From the NCBI GenBank assembly GCA_038045965.1, contig JBBSXD010000034.1:1-5347 (forward strand): a stretch of DNA of 5,347 bases, in the 5' to 3' direction. Origin of the DNA: ARS1285 sp038045965. GTDB taxonomy: Archaea > Nanobdellota > Nanobdellia > Pacearchaeales > GW2011-AR1. The notes under the pieces are model-generated. The model was given only the letters and a program-made list of their open reading frames with translations. It was not told the origin of the DNA and did not search any database. This document shows positions 5,343-5,347 of this stretch, piece by piece. The translations under genes were made by a program, and so were the position numbers. Position 1 is the first letter of the stretch; every line of letters starts with the position of its first letter.

Positions 5343-5347
5343 ATGGA
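5343..5347 (+). CDS. Start of the next gene (partial, only the first codon visible)
   Basis: Only ATG GA is inside the window, so the product cannot be read. The call rests on the ATG standing three bases after a perfect GAGGTGA site, with a TATA-like box at a suitable distance. In related loci the membrane platform protein (ArlJ/TadC type) often lies close downstream of the ATPase, so that is a reasonable guess, but nothing here demonstrates it. Confidence 0.5.

Overview
This AT-rich window (roughly 30% G+C by eye) looks like an archaeal chromosome fragment, most likely from a DPANN lineage of the Woesearchaeota/Pacearchaeota (Nanoarchaeota-related) type. The support is a VirB11/GspE-like archaeal secretion ATPase, archaeal TATA-like boxes at the right distance from starts, a mix of leaderless-looking starts and GAGGTGA ribosome-binding sites, T-tract terminators without hairpins, AGA-dominated arginine codons, and small coiled-coil and membrane proteins that resemble uncharacterised DPANN families. 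The lineage is inferred from protein character. No rRNA or marker gene is present.

Left part (1-782, + strand): the C-terminal end of a membrane protein with two hydrophobic segments, then a complete 169-residue protein with about five membrane segments. A short T-tract follows. Next is a soluble, helical, unrecognised 177-residue protein (839-1372) whose TATA box lies about 28 bp before its ATG, so its mRNA is probably leaderless.

Middle part (1373-2490, - strand): a two-gene operon with a 4-bp ATGA overlap, read from right to left. The first gene encodes a 122-residue coiled-coil protein. The second encodes a 250-residue protein with a helical tandem motif, a long Q/N/S-rich linker, a coiled coil and a basic tail. 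Its stop codon directly abuts the stop codon of the 177-residue gene, at a 13-bp near-perfect tandem repeat.

Right part (2491-5347): a 117-bp divergent promoter region separates the coiled-coil operon from a large + strand gene. That gene encodes a 759-residue type II/IV secretion ATPase with Walker A, Asp box, Walker B and His box motifs all intact, preceded by an extra N-terminal region of about 215 residues that classical archaellum/pilus ATPases lack. A small 90-residue orphan gene follows, then a T-tract terminator. A GAGGTGA-ATG start at the right edge opens the next gene.

A working picture is that the ATPase powers assembly of a type IV pilus-like or secretion filament, and that the divergently transcribed coiled-coil proteins are cytoplasmic partners, possibly comparable in role to the ArlC/D/E proteins of the archaellum motor. 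That link rests on position and architecture only. No pilin and no platform (ArlJ/TadC) gene is visible, although the platform gene could begin at the right edge.
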